Shown: piece after piece, positions 60,941 through 64,000 of the stretch
How the letters are laid out: each line of letters starts with the position of its first letter
Position numbering within the stretch: position 1 is the stretch's first letter
Assembly: GCF_003634315.1 (NCBI RefSeq)
Contig: NZ_RBXL01000001.1
Coordinates: 248,001-312,000 of the forward strand
DNA from: Thiocapsa rosea
GTDB lineage: Bacteria > Pseudomonadota > Gammaproteobacteria > Chromatiales > Chromatiaceae
Direction of reading: 5' to 3'
DNA length: 64,000 nucleotides
The notes under the pieces: generated by a model
Told to the model about the DNA's origin: nothing
Seen by the model: only the letters and a program-made list of their open reading frames with translations
The model's database searches: none
Position numbers and translations under genes: made by a program

Positions 60941-61681
60941 ATGGTACTGCTCCGTCGTGTATTGACCGGGCGCGTGCCGCTTGTGGCGGGCCAGACCGCG
61001 CTCCTCGAGAATGACCTTCACGTCCTTGATCATCGCCGAGTTCCCGCACAGCATCACGTGGCTGGTGTGAGGGTCGATGACCGCACCCACATGCGCTTCC
61101 AAGCTGCCGCCCGTCAAAAGGTCGGTGATCCGGCCCGAGAGTGCATCCGGGACCGTCTCGCGACTGACCGCCGACACGAACCTGAACCGCTCGCCACGGC
61201 GCTGAGCAATCGCCGCGAGGGTCTCGCCATAGGTCAGATCGGTGGCCTGACGTACGCCGTGCACCAGAACGACGCGCTCGAACAGATCCCAAGGCTCCGG
61301 CGAACGCAGGATCGAGAGATAGACACCGAGTGCGGTGCCGGTTGCGAGCAGCCAGAGTGTCTCGGCGGGCTCGACCGTATCGAGCGTGAAGATCCCGCCC
61401 GGCTTCTCCGAGAGCCAGACCTCGTCGCCGGGATTCAGATCGGACAGACGCGGCGTCAGCGGCCCTTCCGGCACCTCGTTGAAATAGATCTCCACAGGGC
61501 GCTCCTGCGGCGGGTTGACCAACGAATAGGGTCGACCCACGCGATCACCCTCGATATCCAGGGCAACCTTGATGTACTGCCCCGCCTTGAAGTCGGCGAC
61601 CGGACCGTCGAACTGCATGCTGTAGAGTCCGTCCGTCCAGGCATGCTTGCCCGTCACCTTCGCTTTCACCCAGTCGCTCAT
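60938..61681 (-). CDS. fpr: Ferredoxin-NADP reductase
   Basis: 247-aa flavoenzyme exchanging electrons between NADPH and ferredoxin or flavodoxin. FAD-binding RPYSLVNPP near residue 50, NADP-binding LATGTALGVYLSIL near 110 and HVMLCGNSAMIKDV near 210. ATG 61681 (MSDWVKAKVTGKHAWTDGL) is chosen as the conserved start. Stop codon lies inside a type B repeat. Confidence 0.93.
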   Translation of the reverse strand: MSDWVKAKVTGKHAWTDGLYSMQFDGPVADFKAGQYIKVALDIEGDRVGRPYSLVNPPQERPVEIYFNEVPEGPLTPRLSDLNPGDEVWLSEKPGGIFTLDTVEPAETLWLLATGTALGVYLSILRSPEPWDLFERVVLVHGVRQATDLTYGETLAAIAQRRGERFRFVSAVSRETVPDALSGRITDLLTGGSLEAHVGAVIDPHTSHVMLCGNSAMIKDVKVILEERGLARHKRHAPGQYTTEQYH

Positions 61682-61837
61682 ATCCGGTCCTGCTCCTCGT
61701 TGATCCCAAATAAATCCCATCGTCGTTAACGAACGGATGGTCGTGCCGAGGTCCTCGAAGGCACTCGGTACAACATGCATCACAAGGGTTTGCAGGTTGG
61801 TGCCCGCCCCCCGTTTTCAAATCACTCTTATCACATC

Positions 61838-61887
61838 TCCCGTCCTCGGCACGGAGGCGACGCGTCGCCTCCGTGCCGAGGACGGGA
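61838..61887. repeat. Perfect 50-bp palindrome
   Basis: Two 25-bp arms meet with no loop at 61862/61863 (centre GACGCGTC). The left arm starts TCCCGTCCTCGGCACGGAGG. It lies between the divergent fpr and glutathione peroxidase genes, 156 bases upstream of one start and 80 of the other. Confidence 0.97.
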
Positions 61888-61967
61888 TTGTATTCGGCGT
61901 TTTGTGCATTACCTCGCGAAGGACAACTCAGGACGAAGCATGACGAAATTCGGAGAGATCTTCCCCG

Positions 61968-62516
61968 ATGTTGAAGACCACACTATTTGCTTTAGGAATT
62001 GCCGCCATGAGCTCCACAGCAAGCGCCGCCGCCCCACCCTGCTCGCCCTTGCTCGATATCGAGATGCGTCGACTCGCGGGCGAGGAGGTCGTCAACCTCT
62101 GCGAAGCCTATCAGGGTCAGGTGATTCTGATCGTCAACACCGCAAGCAAGTGCGGCTTCACCTCGCAGTACGAGGGACTTGAAGCCCTTTACAGCAAGTA
62201 TAAGGACCAAGGGCTCGTCGTGCTGGGCTTCCCGTCCAACGACTTCGCGAACCAGGAGCCGGGTAGCGAGGAGGAGATCGAGAAGTTCTGCCGGCTGACC
62301 TACTCGGTCGAATTCCCGATGTTTGAGAAGGTCAACGTGAAAAAGGGTGCGGCATCGCCGCTCTTCGAGCGGCTGGCCGTTGCCGGTGCTCCCTACCCGA
62401 AGTGGAATTTTTACAAATACCTCATCGATCGCGACGGTAATCTCGTGGACCATTACGTCAGCTTCACCAAGCCGGATGACCGCAAGGTCGTGAGGGCGAT
62501 CGAAAAGCTGCTGTAA
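61968..62516 (+). CDS. Periplasmic glutathione peroxidase-like protein
   Basis: 182 aa with a signal peptide (LKTTLFALGIAAMSSTASAA). Catalytic Cys in VNTASKCGFTSQYEGLEALY, Gln in FPSNDFANQEPGS and Trp in YPKWNFYKYLIDRDG complete the peroxidase triad. Probably a thioredoxin-dependent peroxidase reducing lipid or other peroxides in the periplasm. ATG 61968 has CGGAGAGA upstream. Confidence 0.92.
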   Translation: MLKTTLFALGIAAMSSTASAAAPPCSPLLDIEMRRLAGEEVVNLCEAYQGQVILIVNTASKCGFTSQYEGLEALYSKYKDQGLVVLGFPSNDFANQEPGSEEEIEKFCRLTYSVEFPMFEKVNVKKGAASPLFERLAVAGAPYPKWNFYKYLIDRDGNLVDHYVSFTKPDDRKVVRAIEKLL

Positions 62517-62777
62517 CCGACCCGGAGTCTACACCGGCTGCCGCTCTGATCGGAGCCGTGGCCGGATTCAGGGTCGAGTCAACGCCGCAGCCGCAGATTC
62601 GGATGCCGCGGGTGACCGGCCGGCCCCGGTATGGTTTGTCTCGACGATGACGTCGATTCGCCCTTTCGATTGGTACGCCGACACCGGCCCGTCTAAAGTG
62701 ATATCGAGCAGGCGCGGGTTTCTCGGGACTCGACGCGCTCGAACGACGGATACCACCGATTCAAGGGAGGTTAGCGT

Positions 62778-64000
62778 ATGGCGACGTCAACGAGCCGGGA
62801 GGGGAGTCTCGAAGCCCCGACCCGTCACCCGCTCGACTGGCAAAGTGCTAATTTCTACGACCAAGCTTCGCTCGATAAGGAGCTGGAGCGTGTCTTCGAT
62901 ATCTGCCACGGCTGCCGCCGCTGCGTCAGCCTCTGTCAATCCTTCCCGACGCTCTTCGATCTGGTAGACGGGTCCGAATCGATGGAGGTCGACGGTGTCG
63001 CTAAGAACGACTATTGGAAGGTGGTCGACCACTGCTATCTGTGCGACCTGTGCTACATGACCAAGTGTCCCTACGTGCCGCCGCACGAATGGAACCTCGA
63101 TTTCCCGCACCTGATGCTGCGCGCCAAGGCCGTCAAGTACCGCCAAGGCAACGTGAAGATGCGTGATCGCATCCTCACCAGTACGGATGCCGTCGGCGCC
63201 CTGGCCGGCATCCCGGTCGTCAACGGGCTGGTCAACGCCGTCAACGCAAACGCGCTCGGACGCCAGGCACTCGAGGCCGTGCTGGGTGTCCACAGAGACG
63301 CGCGCGTGCCGCCCTACGCGAGCGACACCCTGCGCAAAACCGAAAAGGCACGCATGGGACGCTCGGCCCTCGGCGAGGCGGCCGGCCCGACCACAGGCAA
63401 GGTGGCACTCTTCACCACCTGCTACGGCAACTACAACGAGCCCGGCGTGAACGCCGACCTGATCGCCGTCTTCGAGCACTCGGGCATCCCGGTCACGCTG
63501 CCCGAGAAGGAGCAATGCTGCGGCATGCCCAAGCTGGAACTGGGCGACCTGGAGGCCGTCAAGGCCGCGAAGGACGCCAACATCCCGGTGCTCAAGCGTC
63601 TGGTCGAGGAGGGCTGGGACATCGTCGCGATGGTCCCGTCCTGCGTGCTCATGTTCAAACAAGAGCTGCCCTTGATGTTCCCGGAGGACGCGGACGTGCA
63701 GGCGGTCAAGGCGCACATCTTTGACCCCTTCGAATACCTGATGCTCCGGCACAAGCACGGCAAGCTCAACACGGACTTCAAAAAACCGCTGGGTAAGGTC
63801 ATCTATCAAGCGTCCTGTCATCAGCGAGTCCAAAACATCGGGCAGAAGACCCGCGAGGTCCTGGCACTCGTGCCGGACACGACAGTGGAGATCATCGAGC
63901 GTTGCTCGGGCCACGACGGCACCTACGCGGTGAAGAGGGAATATTACGCCTCCGCGATGAAGATCGTGCGCCCGGTTGCGGGCCGCGTCGAGAAGGCGGC
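62778..64000 (+). CDS. Heterodisulfide reductase/GlpC-like Fe-S oxidoreductase, 5' part
   Basis: ATG 62778 has GGGAGG ten bases upstream; the frame is open to the window end (407 codons seen). Two [4Fe-4S] sites are present (CHGCRRCVSLC and CYLCDLCYMTKCP). Two CCG-type domains follow (TTCYGN with EQCCGMP; ASCHQRVQ with ERCSGHDG), the HdrB/GlpC arrangement. Relatives lie with rubrerythrin and DUF3501 genes and are thought to act in oxidative or sulfur metabolism; the downstream genes are out of view. Confidence 0.9.
   Translation, partial: MATSTSREGSLEAPTRHPLDWQSANFYDQASLDKELERVFDICHGCRRCVSLCQSFPTLFDLVDGSESMEVDGVAKNDYWKVVDHCYLCDLCYMTKCPYVPPHEWNLDFPHLMLRAKAVKYRQGNVKMRDRILTSTDAVGALAGIPVVNGLVNAVNANALGRQALEAVLGVHRDARVPPYASDTLRKTEKARMGRSALGEAAGPTTGKVALFTTCYGNYNEPGVNADLIAVFEHSGIPVTLPEKEQCCGMPKLELGDLEAVKAAKDANIPVLKRLVEEGWDIVAMVPSCVLMFKQELPLMFPEDADVQAVKAHIFDPFEYLMLRHKHGKLNTDFKKPLGKVIYQASCHQRVQNIGQKTREVLALVPDTTVEIIERCSGHDGTYAVKREYYASAMKIVRPVAGRVEKA

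Noticed and set aside
61838-61887. Intrinsic terminator
   Set aside because: No T-run on either side, no loop, and it lies between two divergent gene starts rather than after a gene.

Overview
The window looks like chromosomal DNA of a GC-rich gammaproteobacterium, most likely a purple sulfur bacterium of the Chromatiaceae (Thiocapsa/Allochromatium-like). The main support is a complete soeABC set for cytoplasmic sulfite oxidation, together with hypF, a long Q-loop cytochrome bd operon with cydX, the lpxK/kdsB/msbA lipid A genes, DarP, RapA, and an O2-sensor-like Fnr protein beside NifX-like and DUF6858 genes. No rRNA, tRNA or CRISPR array was found. The genus is inference.

Layout. 1-2.7 kb: 3' part of an RND efflux pump. 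2.8-5.5 kb: repeat-rich stretch with an orphan YefM antitoxin, a truncated YoeB, a helicase remnant and an Rpn-type nuclease. 5.6-11.2 kb: rapA with a small upstream gene, alr, and a membrane-anchored thioredoxin-like protein. 11.3-20 kb: decayed accessory region with remnants of a RAYT transposase, a toxin-antitoxin pair, an XRE antitoxin and a DUF29 gene. These surround a three-gene operon (AAA/DUF3696 ATPase, OLD-like TOPRIM protein, DUF262 protein) that looks like an anti-phage system; two of its genes carry single clean lesions. hypF lies beside it. 20-23.1 kb: corA, interrupted at its last codon by a complete insertion sequence with a DUF6399 transposase. 23.3-28.9 kb: soeCBA and a small unknown gene. 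29.4-33.6 kb: metA, a P-loop ATPase and uup. 33.9-39.1 kb: Fnr-like regulator, DUF6858, NifX-like, cydA-cydB-cydX. 39.3-45.4 kb: exbB-exbD-msbA-lpxK-kdsB on the minus strand, preceded by two unknown genes. 45.8-50.8 kb: lemA, an M48 peptidase, recJ, darP. 51-54.6 kb: GT2, GT39 and PAP2 genes, probably envelope glycolipid modification. 54.8-57.5 kb: DUF302 protein, diheme cytochrome c, FAD amine-oxidase-like protein. 57.7-60.8 kb: FeS photolyase and ATP-dependent DNA ligase, translationally coupled. 60.9-64 kb: ferredoxin-NADP reductase, periplasmic glutathione peroxidase, and a partial heterodisulfide-reductase-like Fe-S protein.

The strongest unexplained signal is a repeat of near-constant length (83-87 bp, most often exactly 84) bracketed by TAAACCGCG / CGCGGTTTA. 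About 16 copies or fragments occur, often as pairs separated by 14-27 bp of AT-rich DNA. The ends are conserved but the interiors fall into several unrelated types. Many copies supply the stop codon of the adjacent gene or touch the next start codon. A second family with a 54-bp period (core GTAGAGCGCAGCGAAACCCATC) occurs in intergenic DNA and also inside the hypF reading frame.
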